Part shown: positions 45,600 through 55,210 of the stretch, in pieces
Position numbering within the stretch: the first letter of the stretch is position 1
Layout: each line of letters opens with the position of its first letter
DNA from: Dechloromonas sp. ZY10
GTDB lineage: Bacteria > Pseudomonadota > Gammaproteobacteria > Burkholderiales > Rhodocyclaceae
Assembly (NCBI RefSeq): GCF_041378895.1
Contig: NZ_CP144212.1
Location: forward strand, 337,001-401,000
DNA: 64,000 bases
Direction: 5' to 3'
Notes under the pieces: generated by a model
Database searches by the model: none
What the model was told of the DNA's origin: nothing
Seen by the model: only the letters and a program-made list of their open reading frames with translations
Made by a program: the position numbers and the translations under genes

Positions 45600-47753
45600 A
45601 TGGACAACCATCCGACGACTTTCCCGCCTGCCGAAGAAGACCCGGCGTACCTGGTCTTCCTGGATAGTCTTGACTATCTGCCGAGCGACGATGTGGCTCG
45701 GATCAAGGCCGCCTACGCCTATGCTGCCAAGGCCCATGCGCATCAAAAGCGGATGTCGGGCGAGCCTTATATCACCCATCCGCTCGCAGTTGCCGGTGCC
45801 ATCGTCGAATGGCAGATGGACGCCGATGCGGTTTGCGCCGCGCTGCTGCACGATGTGATGGAGGATGCCGGGGCGTGCAAGCACGAACTGGCGGAAAAGT
45901 TCGGCAAGCCGGTGGCCGAACTGGTGGATGGGCTTTCCAAGCTCGACAAGATGGAGTTCGCCTCGTACCAGGAGGCGCAGGCGGAAAATTTCCGCAAGAT
46001 GCTGATGGCGATGGCGCGCGATCTGCGCGTGGTGCTGATCAAGCTGGCCGACCGTCATCACAATGTGCAGACGATGTCGGCGATGCGCCCGGACAAGCGG
46101 CGACGGATCGCGTATGAAACCCTGGAAATTTACGCCCCGATTGCCCTGCGCCTGGGCCTCAACAAGCTCTATCGCGAACTGCAGGACATTTCCTTCCGCC
46201 TGATCTATCCGCATCGGGCCGAGGTGCTGGCCAAGGCATTGCGGGCGGCGCGTGGCAACCGCAAGGAACTGCTGACGCGGATTCTCGAGAATATCCGTGG
46301 CAAGCTCGAGCATGCCGGTTTGCGTGCCGAAGTATTCGGGCGTGAGAAAAGCCTGTATTCGATCTTCCGCAAGATGCAGGAGAAGCGCCTGTCGTTTTCG
46401 CAGGTGCTCGATATTTACGGTTTTCGTGTCGTCGTCGAGAACGTGCCCACCTGCTATCTGGCGCTCGGTGCCCTGCACGCGTTGTACAAGCCGGTGCCGG
46501 GCAAGTTCAAGGACTACGTTGCCATCCCCAAGGCCAACGGCTACCAGTCGCTGCACACGACGCTGATCGGTCCTTACGGAACGCCGGTTGAAGTCCAGAT
46601 CCGTACCCGCGAAATGCATAACGTTGCGCAGGAAGGGGTTGCCGCTCACTGGCTGTACAAGGACGGCAACGAGTCGAGTGCCGAACTGCAGATCAAGACT
46701 CATAAATGGCTGCAGTCTCTGCTCGAAATGCAGACCAGCGATTCGGCCGAGTTCTTCGAGAACGTCAAGATCGACCTCTTCCCCGATGAGGTCTATGTGT
46801 TTACGCCCAAGGGCAAGATCATGGCGATGCCGCGCGGCGCGACGGTGGTCGATTTCGCTTACGCGGTGCATACCGATGTCGGCAATCACTGTTCGTCGGC
46901 ACGCATCAACCATGAGCTGGCACCGTTGCGAACCGAACTGCGCAATGGTGATCTGGTCGAGATCATCACCGCCCAGAATGCCCAGCCCAATCCGGTGTGG
47001 CTGAGTTACGTCAAGACCGGACGGGCACGCAGCAAGATTCGTCATCATCTGCGCACGATGCAGAACGAAGAGTCGGCGCGCCTGGGCGAGCGGATGTTGC
47101 GTCAGGAACTGCTGTCGCTGGGCGTGGTTCCGATTTCGATTCCGGCGGCCGCCTGGGACAGCCTGGTCAAGGCCAGCGGCCAGAAGAGCCTCGACGAGGT
47201 GTATACCGACATCGGCCTGGGCAAGCGTCTGCCTTCGGTGGTCGCCCGCCGGCTCCTGGCGCGTGAGGACATGGCCGGCGATGCCGGCAGCAACATGACC
47301 CTGGCGATTCACGGGACGGAGGGGATGGCGATCCAGTTGGCGCACTGCTGCCAGCCGATTCCGGGTGATCCGATCATCGGCTCGATCAAGAAGGGTAGCG
47401 GCCTGGTCATCCATACCCACGATTGTCCGGTGATCCGTAAATCGCGTTCGACCGATCCGCAGAAATGGATCGATGTCGAATGGGAGCCGGAAGAAGGCAA
47501 GCTGTTCGATATTCGCATCCGGGTCGAGGTGAAAAATACTCGTGGGGTGCTGGCACAGGTGGCGGCGGCGATTGCCGAAGCTGGTTCGAACATCGAGCAT
47601 GTCGCCATGGATGCCGATCCTGAACGCTTGATGACCTCGTTGCGGTTTACTATCCAGGTCGCTCACCGCACCCATCTGGCGGCAGTGATGCGCGGCTTGC
47701 GCCATATTCCGGAGGTCGCCCGCATTCATCGCGAACGCGGAGGCGAAGCTTGA
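45600..47753 (+). CDS. spoT: Bifunctional (p)ppGpp synthetase/hydrolase SpoT
   Basis: 717 residues. The N-terminal HD hydrolase is intact: YITHPLAVAGAIVEWQMDAD, ALLHDVMEDAG (HD and ED motif), LIKLADRHHNVQTM. The synthetase half has REKSLYSIFRKM, GKFKDYVAIPKANGYQSLHT and VQIRTREMHNVAQEGVAAHW; the basic KFKD in the loop corresponds to the form seen in bifunctional enzymes rather than the acidic one in monofunctional RelA. TGS (VYVFTPKGKIMAMPRGATVV), a helical/zinc-finger-like middle and a C-terminal ACT domain (VKNTRGVLAQVAAAIAEAGS) follow. It adjusts alarmone levels under starvation. The dadA TTG start overlaps its stop. Confidence 0.97.
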   Translation: MDNHPTTFPPAEEDPAYLVFLDSLDYLPSDDVARIKAAYAYAAKAHAHQKRMSGEPYITHPLAVAGAIVEWQMDADAVCAALLHDVMEDAGACKHELAEKFGKPVAELVDGLSKLDKMEFASYQEAQAENFRKMLMAMARDLRVVLIKLADRHHNVQTMSAMRPDKRRRIAYETLEIYAPIALRLGLNKLYRELQDISFRLIYPHRAEVLAKALRAARGNRKELLTRILENIRGKLEHAGLRAEVFGREKSLYSIFRKMQEKRLSFSQVLDIYGFRVVVENVPTCYLALGALHALYKPVPGKFKDYVAIPKANGYQSLHTTLIGPYGTPVEVQIRTREMHNVAQEGVAAHWLYKDGNESSAELQIKTHKWLQSLLEMQTSDSAEFFENVKIDLFPDEVYVFTPKGKIMAMPRGATVVDFAYAVHTDVGNHCSSARINHELAPLRTELRNGDLVEIITAQNAQPNPVWLSYVKTGRARSKIRHHLRTMQNEESARLGERMLRQELLSLGVVPISIPAAAWDSLVKASGQKSLDEVYTDIGLGKRLPSVVARRLLAREDMAGDAGSNMTLAIHGTEGMAIQLAHCCQPIPGDPIIGSIKKGSGLVIHTHDCPVIRKSRSTDPQKWIDVEWEPEEGKLFDIRIRVEVKNTRGVLAQVAAAIAEAGSNIEHVAMDADPERLMTSLRFTIQVAHRTHLAAVMRGLRHIPEVARIHRERGGEA

Positions 47754-49021
47754 GGATTGCGGTTCTCGGCGCCGGCGTGGTCGGAACGACCAGTGCCTGG
47801 TACCTGGCCCGGGCTGGCCATCAGGTGACGGTGATCGAGCGTCAGCCGGTGGCGGGTAATGAAACAAGTTTTGCCAATGGCGGCCAGATCTCGGTTTCGC
47901 ACGCCGAGCCCTGGGCCAATCCGCATGTCCTGCCCCGGGTGCTCAAATGGCTGGGGCGTGAGGATGCTCCCTTGCTCTGGCGCTGGCGTGCAGACCCGGA
48001 GCAGTTGGCCTGGGGCCTGCAGTTTTTGCGCGAATGCCTGCCCGGGCGGACGCGAGCCAATATCGCGGCGATCGTTGCCCTGGCGCTCTACAGCCGGCGC
48101 TGTCTGCAGGAGTTGCGCCAGGATTTCAACGCCAGTGGCCAGCCTTTGGCCTACGATCACCTGCAGCGCGGAATTCTGCATATTTACAGCGATCCGGCCG
48201 AGTTCGAGCTGGCGCAAAGGGCGGCGGCGACCATGCGCAGCTTCGGACTTGATCGTCACACGGTCGACGCTGCCGAATGCCGAAAAATCGAACCGGCGCT
48301 GGCAGCCAGCGAGTTGCCGCTGGTCGGTGGCGACTACACCGCCTCCGACGAATCCGGCGATGCCCACCGCTTTACGCGGGCGCTGGCCGAACGGGCAGCG
48401 GCGGCCGGTGTCGTTTTTCGTTATGAAACCCGGGTCGACCGGATCGAGGTCGTTGCCGGCGAGGTCCAGGGCGTCTGGCTGCAAGCGGCGGGCGCTCCCG
48501 CTGAGTATCTGCAGGCCGACGCCTACGTTCTGGCGCTCGGCAGTTATTCGCCGCAATTGCTCAAACCGCTCGGCTTGCGCCTGCCGGTCTATCCGGCCAA
48601 GGGCTATTCGGCCACGCTGCCGTTGGCGAGCGGTGACGGGGCGCCGACGGTTAGTCTGACCGACGACGAGCGCAAGCTGGTCTTTTCGCGGCTCGGTGAC
48701 CGGCTACGGGTCGCCGGTACGGCTGAATTCAACGGCTACAACCTCGAACTCAACCCGGTCCGCTGCCAAAGCCTGTGGACGCGTACCCGGCAAATCTTCC
48801 CGCAACTCCAACTGGCGGGCGAAGCGCAATTCTGGTGTGGCCTGCGTCCGGCCACGCCCTCCAACCTGCCTCTGATCGGGCGCACTCCGCTGCGTCGGCT
48901 GTGGCTCAACACCGGGCACGGCACACTGGGCTGGACAATGTCCTGCGGTTCGGCGGCGGCGCTCGCGGATTTGCTTTCCGGGCGACAACCGGAGCCGGTT
49001 TTTCCCTTTTTGCCGCGTTGA
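47750..49021 (+). CDS. dadA: D-amino acid dehydrogenase small subunit (DadA family)
   Basis: 423 residues. FAD-binding dinucleotide fold VLGAGVVGTTSAWYLARAG at 5-23 followed by VIERQPVAGNETSFANGG. Substrate-domain elements include HLQRGILHIY, PLVGGDYTASDESGDAHRFT, FVLALGSYSPQLL-like text and the C-terminal WCGLRPATPSNLPLIGRTPL, LWLNTGHGTLGWTMSCGSA. It oxidises D-amino acids such as D-alanine to keto acids and feeds electrons to the quinone pool at the membrane. The start is TTG overlapping the spoT stop (TTGA); GGAGG six bases upstream supports it. Coupling to spoT is unusual but the spacing is clear. Confidence 0.93.
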   Translation: MRIAVLGAGVVGTTSAWYLARAGHQVTVIERQPVAGNETSFANGGQISVSHAEPWANPHVLPRVLKWLGREDAPLLWRWRADPEQLAWGLQFLRECLPGRTRANIAAIVALALYSRRCLQELRQDFNASGQPLAYDHLQRGILHIYSDPAEFELAQRAAATMRSFGLDRHTVDAAECRKIEPALAASELPLVGGDYTASDESGDAHRFTRALAERAAAAGVVFRYETRVDRIEVVAGEVQGVWLQAAGAPAEYLQADAYVLALGSYSPQLLKPLGLRLPVYPAKGYSATLPLASGDGAPTVSLTDDERKLVFSRLGDRLRVAGTAEFNGYNLELNPVRCQSLWTRTRQIFPQLQLAGEAQFWCGLRPATPSNLPLIGRTPLRRLWLNTGHGTLGWTMSCGSAAALADLLSGRQPEPVFPFLPR

Positions 49022-49072
49022 CCGTGATGATCGCCTGCGACTGCGGTCCAAGGGCGTAGGGGCGAATCTGCC

Positions 49073-49834
49073 ATGCTCGTCGATACCCATTGCCATCTCG
49101 ATGCCGCCGAGTTCGCTGCCGACCGCGACGCGGTCCATGCCGCCGCCCTTGCCGCCGGCGTCGGGCGCATCATCGTTCCGGCGGTGACGGTGGATAACTG
49201 TCTGGCAGTCAAGCGTACCTGCCAGCGTTACGCCGGCTGTTATCCGGCCTACGGCATTCATCCGCTCTACGTGGACCAGACCGGGCCCGAAGACCTGGCG
49301 CGCTTACGGCGGCTGTTGCAGCAGGACCGGCCGTTGGCGGTTGGCGAAATCGGGCTCGATTTCTATATTGCCGATGCCGACATCGACCGTCAGGAGTATT
49401 TCTATCTGGAGCAGTTGAAACTGGCACGCGAGTTCGACCTGCCGGTGCTGTTGCATGTCCGGCGTGCCGTCGATCCGATTCTCAGGGGCTTGCGCCGGAT
49501 TCGCGTCCGCGGCGGTATCGCGCACGCTTTCAATGGCAGTCGGCAGCAGGCCGAGGAGTTGATCAAGCTCGGCTTCAAGCTGGGTTTTGGCGGGACCCTG
49601 ACCTATCCCGGTTCGCGCCGGATTCGGCAACTGGCAACGGAGTTGCCGCTGGCCAGCCTGGTCCTCGAAACCGATGCCCCGGACATCCCGCCGGTTTGGC
49701 GGGCGGGCGGGCGGAACGATCCGGCACAACTGCCGGCAATCGGGAAGGAGTTGGCGGTTTTGCGGGGGGTGCCGCCTGCCGATCTGCAAGCGGCGCTACT
49801 GGCCAACTGCCGGGAGTTGTTTCCCGCACTTTGA
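49073..49834 (+). CDS. tatD: TatD-family metal-dependent hydrolase
   Basis: 253 residues. MLVDTHCHLDAAEF has the two metal-binding His; EIGLDFYI provides the conserved Glu; LPVLLHVRRA, GGIAHAFNGSRQQAEELI and LVLETDAPDIPP supply the remaining His and Asp ligands. TatD-like enzymes are 3'-5' deoxyribonucleases or D-aminoacyl-tRNA-related hydrolases; the exact substrate cannot be assigned from motifs. It starts 51 bases after dadA on the same strand. Confidence 0.93.
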   Translation: MLVDTHCHLDAAEFAADRDAVHAAALAAGVGRIIVPAVTVDNCLAVKRTCQRYAGCYPAYGIHPLYVDQTGPEDLARLRRLLQQDRPLAVGEIGLDFYIADADIDRQEYFYLEQLKLAREFDLPVLLHVRRAVDPILRGLRRIRVRGGIAHAFNGSRQQAEELIKLGFKLGFGGTLTYPGSRRIRQLATELPLASLVLETDAPDIPPVWRAGGRNDPAQLPAIGKELAVLRGVPPADLQAALLANCRELFPAL

Positions 49835-49859
49835 TCTGGCGCAAAGGGGGGGCTTTTCC

Positions 49860-49952
49860 TTACAAATCCTGTGGTTATTTTGATTTTCGCTAAAAACATT
49901 GTTTGCTGATCCGCGTAGCCTGCTCTGACTCATTACCAGGGAGCGGTAATCC
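49860..49952 (+). promoter_or_regulatory. AT-rich leader of the nap operon (probable promoter region)
   Basis: The 118 bases between tatD and napD turn abruptly AT-rich (for example TTATTTTGATTTTCGC and CTAAAAACATTG), unlike the surrounding coding DNA. This fits a promoter for napDAGHB. TTGAT at 49879-49883 starts like an FNR half-site but the second half is poor, so oxygen control by FNR is not demonstrated. GGGAGCGG precedes the napD start as a ribosome binding site. Confidence 0.4.
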
Positions 49953-50225
49953 ATGGACCGACAAGCAGCGGCGGGCGTCAATATTTCCAGCCTGATTCTC
50001 GGTGTCGCGCCGACTGCCCGCGACGAGGTGGCGGCTCTGCTCGTGCGCCTTGCCGGTGTCGATATCCATGCCAATGAGGCGGATGGACGGATGATTGTCA
50101 CCGTCGAGTCAGCCTCGGAATCCGCCACGGTAGAAACCTTTGAAACCATTCGCCAGTTGCCCGGGGTGCTCTCCGCCGCGCTGGTGTATCACCAGTTTGA
50201 ATCCGATCCAGACGAGGAGGCGTGA
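49953..50225 (+). CDS. napD: NapD, chaperone for NapA maturation
   Basis: 90 residues: [54 protein letters not shown]. NapD binds the twin-arginine signal peptide of NapA in the cytoplasm and delays export until the molybdenum cofactor is inserted. The gene precedes napA by one base. Confidence 0.95.
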   Translation: MDRQAAAGVNISSLILGVAPTARDEVAALLVRLAGVDIHANEADGRMIVTVESASESATVETFETIRQLPGVLSAALVYHQFESDPDEEA

Positions 50226-50226
50226 G

Positions 50227-52773
50227 ATGGTCGAAGTGAAAATTACCCGGCGGGATTTCATCAAGAGCAATGCGGCGGCAGCCGCTGCCAGCGTTGCAGG
50301 CATCAGCGTGCCGGGGCTGGCCGCTGCTCAGGGCAAGGACGATGGGGTGCGCTGGGACAAAGGCGTGTGTCGCTATTGCGGGACGGGGTGCGGCGTCCTG
50401 GTCGGGGTCAAGGATGGGCGGGTGGTTGCAACCCAGGGTGATCCGGAGGCACCGGTCAATCGCGGTCTGAATTGCATCAAGGGCTATTTCCTGTCCAAAA
50501 TCATGTACGGCAAGGACCGCCTGACCCAGCCACTGCTCCGGATGAAGGATGGCAAGTACGACAAGAGCGGCGACTTCAAGCCGGTTTCCTGGAGGCAGGC
50601 CTTCGACATCATGGAAGAAAAGTGCAAGGCTGCACTGAAGGAGGGCGGGCCGCGCAATGTTGCGATGTTCGGCTCCGGGCAATGGACGGTCTGGGAAGGC
50701 TATGCCGCCGCCAAGCTGTTCAAGGCCGGGTTCCGCTCCAACAACCTCGACCCCAATGCCCGTCATTGCATGGCCTCGGCAGTGGCCGGGTTCATGCGGA
50801 CTTTCGGTATCGATGAGCCAATGGGGTGCTATGACGATGCCGAGCATGCCGATGCCTTCGTGCTGTGGGGCTCGAACATGGCCGAAATGCACCCGATCCT
50901 GTGGTCACGGATCACCGATCGGCGGCTCAGTGCCAAGCACGTCAAGGTGCATGTGTTGTCTACCTTCAGCCATCGCTCGTGCGAATTGGCCGACAACGAA
51001 CTGATTTTCAAGCCGCAGTCCGATCTGGCAATTCTCAACTACATTTGCAATCACATTATCCAGAGCGGAGCGGTTAACAAGGATTTCATCGGCAAGCACG
51101 TCAAGTTCGCCAAGGGGGTGACCGACATCGGCTACGGTCTACGCCCGAATCATCCGCTGGAAAAAGTGGCGCTGAACAATGGCTACCCCGGCGAAGACGG
51201 CAAGCCCAAGGGCAACCCGAATAATTCGACGCCGCTGAGCTTCGATGAATTTGCCGCCTTCGTTTCAGAATACACGCTCGACAAGGCGCACGAAATTTCC
51301 GGCGTGCCCAAGGATAGACTCGAAGCGTTGGCCAAGGCCTATGCCGATCCCAAGACCAAGGTCACTTCGTACTGGACCATGGGCTTCAACCAGCACACGC
51401 GCGGGACCTGGGTCAATAACATGATCTACAACGTGCACTTGCTGGTCGGCAAGATTTCCGAGCCGGGTAACAGTCCATTCTCGCTGACCGGCCAGCCTTC
51501 CGCTTGCGGCACTGCGCGCGAAGTCGGCACTTTTGCCCACCGCTTGCCGGCCGACATGGTGGTGATGAATCCCAAGCACCGCGAGTTGACCGAGAAAATC
51601 TGGAAACTGCCGGCCGGGACCATCCCCGACTGGATTGGTCTGCACGCAGTGGCGCAGAGCCGTGCCCTGAAGGACGGAAAATTGGCGTTCTACTGGTCGA
51701 CCACGACCAACAACATGCAGGCCGGCCCCAACGTCAATGAGGAAATCTATCCCGGTTGGCGTAATCCGAAGGCTTTTGTCGTCCATTCCGATGTTTACCC
51801 GACTGTTTCGGCAATGTCCGCCGATCTGATTTTGCCTTCCGCGATGTGGATGGAAAAAGAGGGGATGTACGGCAATGCCGAGCGGCGCGGCCAGATGTGG
51901 CGGCAGCAGGTCAAGGCGCCGGGCGAATGCCGTTCCGATCTCTGGCAGTACATTGAATTCGCCAAGCGCTTCAAGGTCGAGGAGGTCTGGCCGGCCGAAC
52001 TGCTCGACAAGACTCCCGAGTACAAGGGCAAGACGCTTTACGATGTGCTCTATGCCAACAAGGACACGACCCGCTGGGGCATCGACGAGGTTGCCAAGGT
52101 CAATGCCCACGGGATCAAGGGCTACATGAACGACGAGTCGCAGGCTTTTGGCTTTTACGTCCAGAAGGGCCTGTTCGAGGAGTATGCCCAGTTCGGTCGT
52201 GGCAAGGCGCATGATCTGGCCGATTTCGATGTCTATCATCGGGCGCGCGGTCTGCGCTGGCCGGTGGTCAACGGCAAGGAGACCCTGTGGCGTTTCCGCG
52301 AGGGTTACGACAGCTATGTGCAGAAGGGCGAGGGCGTACGCTTCTATGGGTATCCTGATGGCAAGGCAATTGTTTTTGCTCTGCCCTATCAGCCGGCCGC
52401 CGAAATGCCTGATGCTGAGTACGATCTGTGGCTATGTACCGGCCGGGTGCTCGAACATTGGCACACCGGCTCGATGACCCGGCGGGTGCCCGAGTTGTAC
52501 AAGGCGATGCCCGACGCCGTGATCTACATGCATCCCGAGGATGCGAAGAAACGCAGTCTGGTGCGCAACGACGTGGTCAAGGTTTCGACCCGGCGCGGCG
52601 AGATCCAGTTGCGGGTTGAAACCAAGGGGCGTAACAAGCCGCCGCTGGGTTTGGTATTCATCCCGTTCTTTGACGAACATCGGCTGGTCAACAAGCTGAC
52701 GCTTGATGCTACCTGCCCGATTTCGAAGGAAACGGATTTCAAGAAGTGTGCCTGTAAGGTCGTCAAGGCCTGA
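50227..52773 (+). CDS. napA: Periplasmic nitrate reductase catalytic subunit NapA
   Basis: 848-residue precursor. Tat signal [14 protein letters not shown] at 7-20. The [4Fe-4S] site uses C48, C51, C55 and C83 (CRYCGTGC and LNCIKGYF). The likely molybdenum ligand is C181 in [14 protein letters not shown]. Later cofactor-binding regions include [55 protein letters not shown] and [20 protein letters not shown]. It reduces nitrate to nitrite in the periplasm using electrons from NapB. Length and motif order are normal. It is exported folded with its cofactor, hence napD beside it. Confidence 0.99.
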   Translation: MVEVKITRRDFIKSNAAAAAASVAGISVPGLAAAQGKDDGVRWDKGVCRYCGTGCGVLVGVKDGRVVATQGDPEAPVNRGLNCIKGYFLSKIMYGKDRLTQPLLRMKDGKYDKSGDFKPVSWRQAFDIMEEKCKAALKEGGPRNVAMFGSGQWTVWEGYAAAKLFKAGFRSNNLDPNARHCMASAVAGFMRTFGIDEPMGCYDDAEHADAFVLWGSNMAEMHPILWSRITDRRLSAKHVKVHVLSTFSHRSCELADNELIFKPQSDLAILNYICNHIIQSGAVNKDFIGKHVKFAKGVTDIGYGLRPNHPLEKVALNNGYPGEDGKPKGNPNNSTPLSFDEFAAFVSEYTLDKAHEISGVPKDRLEALAKAYADPKTKVTSYWTMGFNQHTRGTWVNNMIYNVHLLVGKISEPGNSPFSLTGQPSACGTAREVGTFAHRLPADMVVMNPKHRELTEKIWKLPAGTIPDWIGLHAVAQSRALKDGKLAFYWSTTTNNMQAGPNVNEEIYPGWRNPKAFVVHSDVYPTVSAMSADLILPSAMWMEKEGMYGNAERRGQMWRQQVKAPGECRSDLWQYIEFAKRFKVEEVWPAELLDKTPEYKGKTLYDVLYANKDTTRWGIDEVAKVNAHGIKGYMNDESQAFGFYVQKGLFEEYAQFGRGKAHDLADFDVYHRARGLRWPVVNGKETLWRFREGYDSYVQKGEGVRFYGYPDGKAIVFALPYQPAAEMPDAEYDLWLCTGRVLEHWHTGSMTRRVPELYKAMPDAVIYMHPEDAKKRSLVRNDVVKVSTRRGEIQLRVETKGRNKPPLGLVFIPFFDEHRLVNKLTLDATCPISKETDFKKCACKVVKA

Positions 52774-52845
52774 TGATCGGCTGAGAAAGAAAGGAAACCG
52801 GGTGGGCTGCTGCTGTTGGGGGACGCAGCGGCTGCCCGGCACGAG

Positions 52846-53721
52846 ATGGAAAGCAATAGCAACAAAAAAACGCTGGCGCGTCGCCAGTTCATCTTTGACA
52901 GCGCCCGGATGGCTTGCGGTGTCGGCATGCTCGGCCTCGGCTTGGGTTTGTACGCCAAGCAGAGCAAGGCGCTGCCGGCGCTGGCCCTGCGCCCCCCCGG
53001 GGCCTTGCCGGAGGAGGATTTTCTCGGGGCTTGCATCCGCTGCGGGTTGTGCGTTCGCGACTGCCCCTACAACACCTTGTCACTGGCCAGGCCGGAACAA
53101 CCGGTGGCGACCGGGACCCCATTTTTCACCGCCCGTAACATCCCTTGCGAGATGTGTGATGACATCCCCTGCGTCAAGGCTTGTCCGACGCAGGCGCTGG
53201 ACCACGGGTTGACCGACATCAACCGGGCCAAGATGGGTGTCGCGGTCTTGATTGACCATGAAACCTGTCTCAACTTCCTCGGCTTGCGTTGCGATGTCTG
53301 CTATCGCGTCTGCCCGGTGATCGACAAAGCAATTACCCTCGACATGGTGCCCAATCAGCGGACCGGTCGCCATGCGATGTTCCTGCCGACGGTACATTCC
53401 GAGCACTGCACCGGTTGTGGCAAGTGCGAAAAATCCTGCGTCCTGGAGGAAGCCGCAATCCGGGTGCTGCCGCCAAAGCTGGCCAAGGGCGAACTGGGGC
53501 ACCATTACCGGGTAGGTTGGGATGAGCAGAAAAAGGCAGGTGGCTCCTTGATCGATGAAAGCAAGATGCTCGACCTGCCGGATCGCCTGCCCGAAGGCGC
53601 AGTGGTTCCCGGGCATTACGATCCGGCCAGCGGGATGACTGCGACCGCGCGGGGTTTGCCGGGAAGTGAGGCCGGTGCGATTCCAAGCGCGCCGCCGGGA
53701 TTGGGAGGGGGTAAGCCATGA
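52846..53721 (+). CDS. napG: NapG ferredoxin-type quinol dehydrogenase subunit
   Basis: 291 residues. Twin-arginine-like signal ARRQFIFDSARMACGVG near residues 10-26. Four cysteine clusters for [4Fe-4S] centres: CIRCGLCVRDCP, CEMCDDIPCVKACP, CDVCYRVCP and CTGCGKCEKSC. With NapH it moves electrons from quinol to the periplasmic reductase. The last 50 residues are a Gly/Pro-rich tail. ATG 52846 is chosen; an upstream in-frame TTG is possible. It begins 72 bases after napA and its stop overlaps the napH start (ATGA). Confidence 0.96.
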   Translation: MESNSNKKTLARRQFIFDSARMACGVGMLGLGLGLYAKQSKALPALALRPPGALPEEDFLGACIRCGLCVRDCPYNTLSLARPEQPVATGTPFFTARNIPCEMCDDIPCVKACPTQALDHGLTDINRAKMGVAVLIDHETCLNFLGLRCDVCYRVCPVIDKAITLDMVPNQRTGRHAMFLPTVHSEHCTGCGKCEKSCVLEEAAIRVLPPKLAKGELGHHYRVGWDEQKKAGGSLIDESKMLDLPDRLPEGAVVPGHYDPASGMTATARGLPGSEAGAIPSAPPGLGGGKP

Positions 53722-54608
53722 GCAAGCGAATCGGAGCCGATGCGATTGCCGCCAAGGGCTGGCTGCGCTCTCACCGCTGGTTGCTGTTGCGGCGGTTTAG
53801 CCAGTTGTCGATTCTTGCCCTGTTTTTGCTTGGCCCATTGGCCGGGATCTGGCTGGTCAAGGGCAATCTGAATTACAGCTACACCCTCGATTTTCTCCCG
53901 TTGACCGATCCCTACGTTGCCATGCAGTCGCTGGTTGCCGGGCATCTGCCGGAAATGCTGGGCAGTCTCGGGGTATTAATTGTGTCGCTTTTCTATTTTC
54001 TGGTCGGGGGGCGCGTCTATTGCAGTTGGGTTTGCCCGGTGAATATGGTCACCGATGCGGCAGGTTGGTTGCGCGATCGCCTGGGGATCAAGGGCAGCGT
54101 GCATCTATCGCGGCAAACCCGCTACTGGATTCTGGGCATGACGCTGGTCGGCTCGGCTGTGAGCGGTGTGGTGCTGTGGGAATTGATCAACCCGGTCTCG
54201 ATGCTGCACCGGGGGTTGATTTTTGGCCTCGGGGCGGCGTGGACCGTGGTGCTCGCAGTCTTTCTGTTCGATCTGTTCGTGATGAGCCGTGGCTGGTGTG
54301 GGCGTTTGTGCCCCGTGGGGGCTTTTTACAGCCTGATCGGGCGCAGGAGTCCGCTACGGGTACGCGCCGGACAGCGCCAGGCCTGCAACGATTGCATGGA
54401 CTGTTTTGAGGTCTGTCCTGAGCCGCAGGTTATCCGCCCGGCGCTCAAGGGTGAGGAAAAAGGCGTCGGTCCGGTGATCCTGGCGCCGGATTGCACCAAT
54501 TGTGGCCGCTGTATCGATGTCTGCGCGAAGGATGTGTTCGCCTTCGGCCTGCGTAGTAACAACCCGGCGTCGACGCTGCCTGGCCAGCGTCAGGGGGCGG
54601 GTGAGTGA
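53718..54608 (+). CDS. napH: NapH membrane quinol dehydrogenase subunit
   Basis: 296 residues with four predicted membrane helices (for example LSILALFLLGPLAGIWLV, LGVLIVSLFYFLVGG, YWILGMTLVGSAVSGVVLW). Conserved CxxxCP motifs appear in YCSWVCPVNM and WCGRLCPVGA, and two [4Fe-4S] clusters lie in the C-terminal cytoplasmic tail: CNDCMDCFEVCP and CTNCGRCIDVCAKDVF. It oxidises quinol in the inner membrane and passes electrons to NapG. napB begins 30 bases later. Confidence 0.97.
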   Translation: MSKRIGADAIAAKGWLRSHRWLLLRRFSQLSILALFLLGPLAGIWLVKGNLNYSYTLDFLPLTDPYVAMQSLVAGHLPEMLGSLGVLIVSLFYFLVGGRVYCSWVCPVNMVTDAAGWLRDRLGIKGSVHLSRQTRYWILGMTLVGSAVSGVVLWELINPVSMLHRGLIFGLGAAWTVVLAVFLFDLFVMSRGWCGRLCPVGAFYSLIGRRSPLRVRAGQRQACNDCMDCFEVCPEPQVIRPALKGEEKGVGPVILAPDCTNCGRCIDVCAKDVFAFGLRSNNPASTLPGQRQGAGE

Positions 54609-54638
54609 TCAACAAGTAACCGAGGAGGAGTAAGCACC

Positions 54639-55139
54639 ATGAATCAGACGTTGAAGTCGACCTTTGCCGTACTTGCTTCCGCTGCATGCTGGACGTTTGC
54701 CTTGCCGGCCAGTGCGGAGGAATCGCCGCGTCCGATGCGGGGGGCTGATGTGGCTGTCAGCGATTCGGCACCGGAACTCAAGAAGTATCTTGGTGGCAAG
54801 CCCGGCGGGCAGGAAAAGGTGGCGCGCACCTTCCGCGATCAGCCACCGGTGATTCCCCATGCCGTCGAAAACTTCGATGAGATCACGCTGGAGGAAAATC
54901 AGTGTCTGAGTTGCCATGGTCCCGAGGTGTACAAGAAAAAGAATGCCCCCAAAATCGGCGACAGTCATTTCCGTGACCGCGAGGGGCGCGTTCTGAGCAC
55001 TGCGTCGGCTGCACGGCACAATTGTGTTCAGTGCCATGTGCCGCAAGTCGATGCGCCGCCGCTGGTCGGCAATGATTTCAAGGGCGATGTCGCGACGGCG
55101 CCGGCAGCACAAACCGCCAAGGCCAAGAAAAAGAACTAG
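54639..55139 (+). CDS. napB: NapB dihaem cytochrome c, nitrate reductase small subunit
   Basis: 166 residues. Signal peptide ending PASA-EES; two c-type haem motifs, CLSCH and CVQCH; conserved RPMRGADVAVSDSAPELKKY at the mature N-terminus, RTFRDQPPVIPHAVENFDEI, and QCHVPQVDAPPLVGNDF. It transfers electrons to NapA in the periplasm. It is the last nap gene here: no napC or napF is found before the terminator, so quinol oxidation would depend on NapGH or on a NapC-like protein elsewhere. Confidence 0.97.
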   Translation: MNQTLKSTFAVLASAACWTFALPASAEESPRPMRGADVAVSDSAPELKKYLGGKPGGQEKVARTFRDQPPVIPHAVENFDEITLEENQCLSCHGPEVYKKKNAPKIGDSHFRDREGRVLSTASAARHNCVQCHVPQVDAPPLVGNDFKGDVATAPAAQTAKAKKKN

Positions 55140-55163
55140 CGGCGAGCCGACGGTGATGTAAAA

Positions 55164-55196
55164 ACGGGGCTCCCGAAATGGGGCCCCGTGCTTTTT
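55164..55196. terminator. Bidirectional terminator between napB and rpoH
   Basis: Stem ACGGGGC (55164-55170) with GCCCCGT (55183-55189), extended by CCC/GGG inside, followed by a TTTTT tract at 55192-55196. On the minus strand a T5 run (complement of AAAAA upstream) follows the same stem. It ends the nap operon and the convergent rpoH gene. Confidence 0.85.
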
Positions 55197-55210
55197 GGGG
55201 GGCGCGCCCC

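Noticed and set aside
49870..49895. Possible FNR box upstream of napD
   Set aside because: TTGAT is followed four bases later by GCTAA, which matches only two of five positions of ATCAA. Too weak to call.
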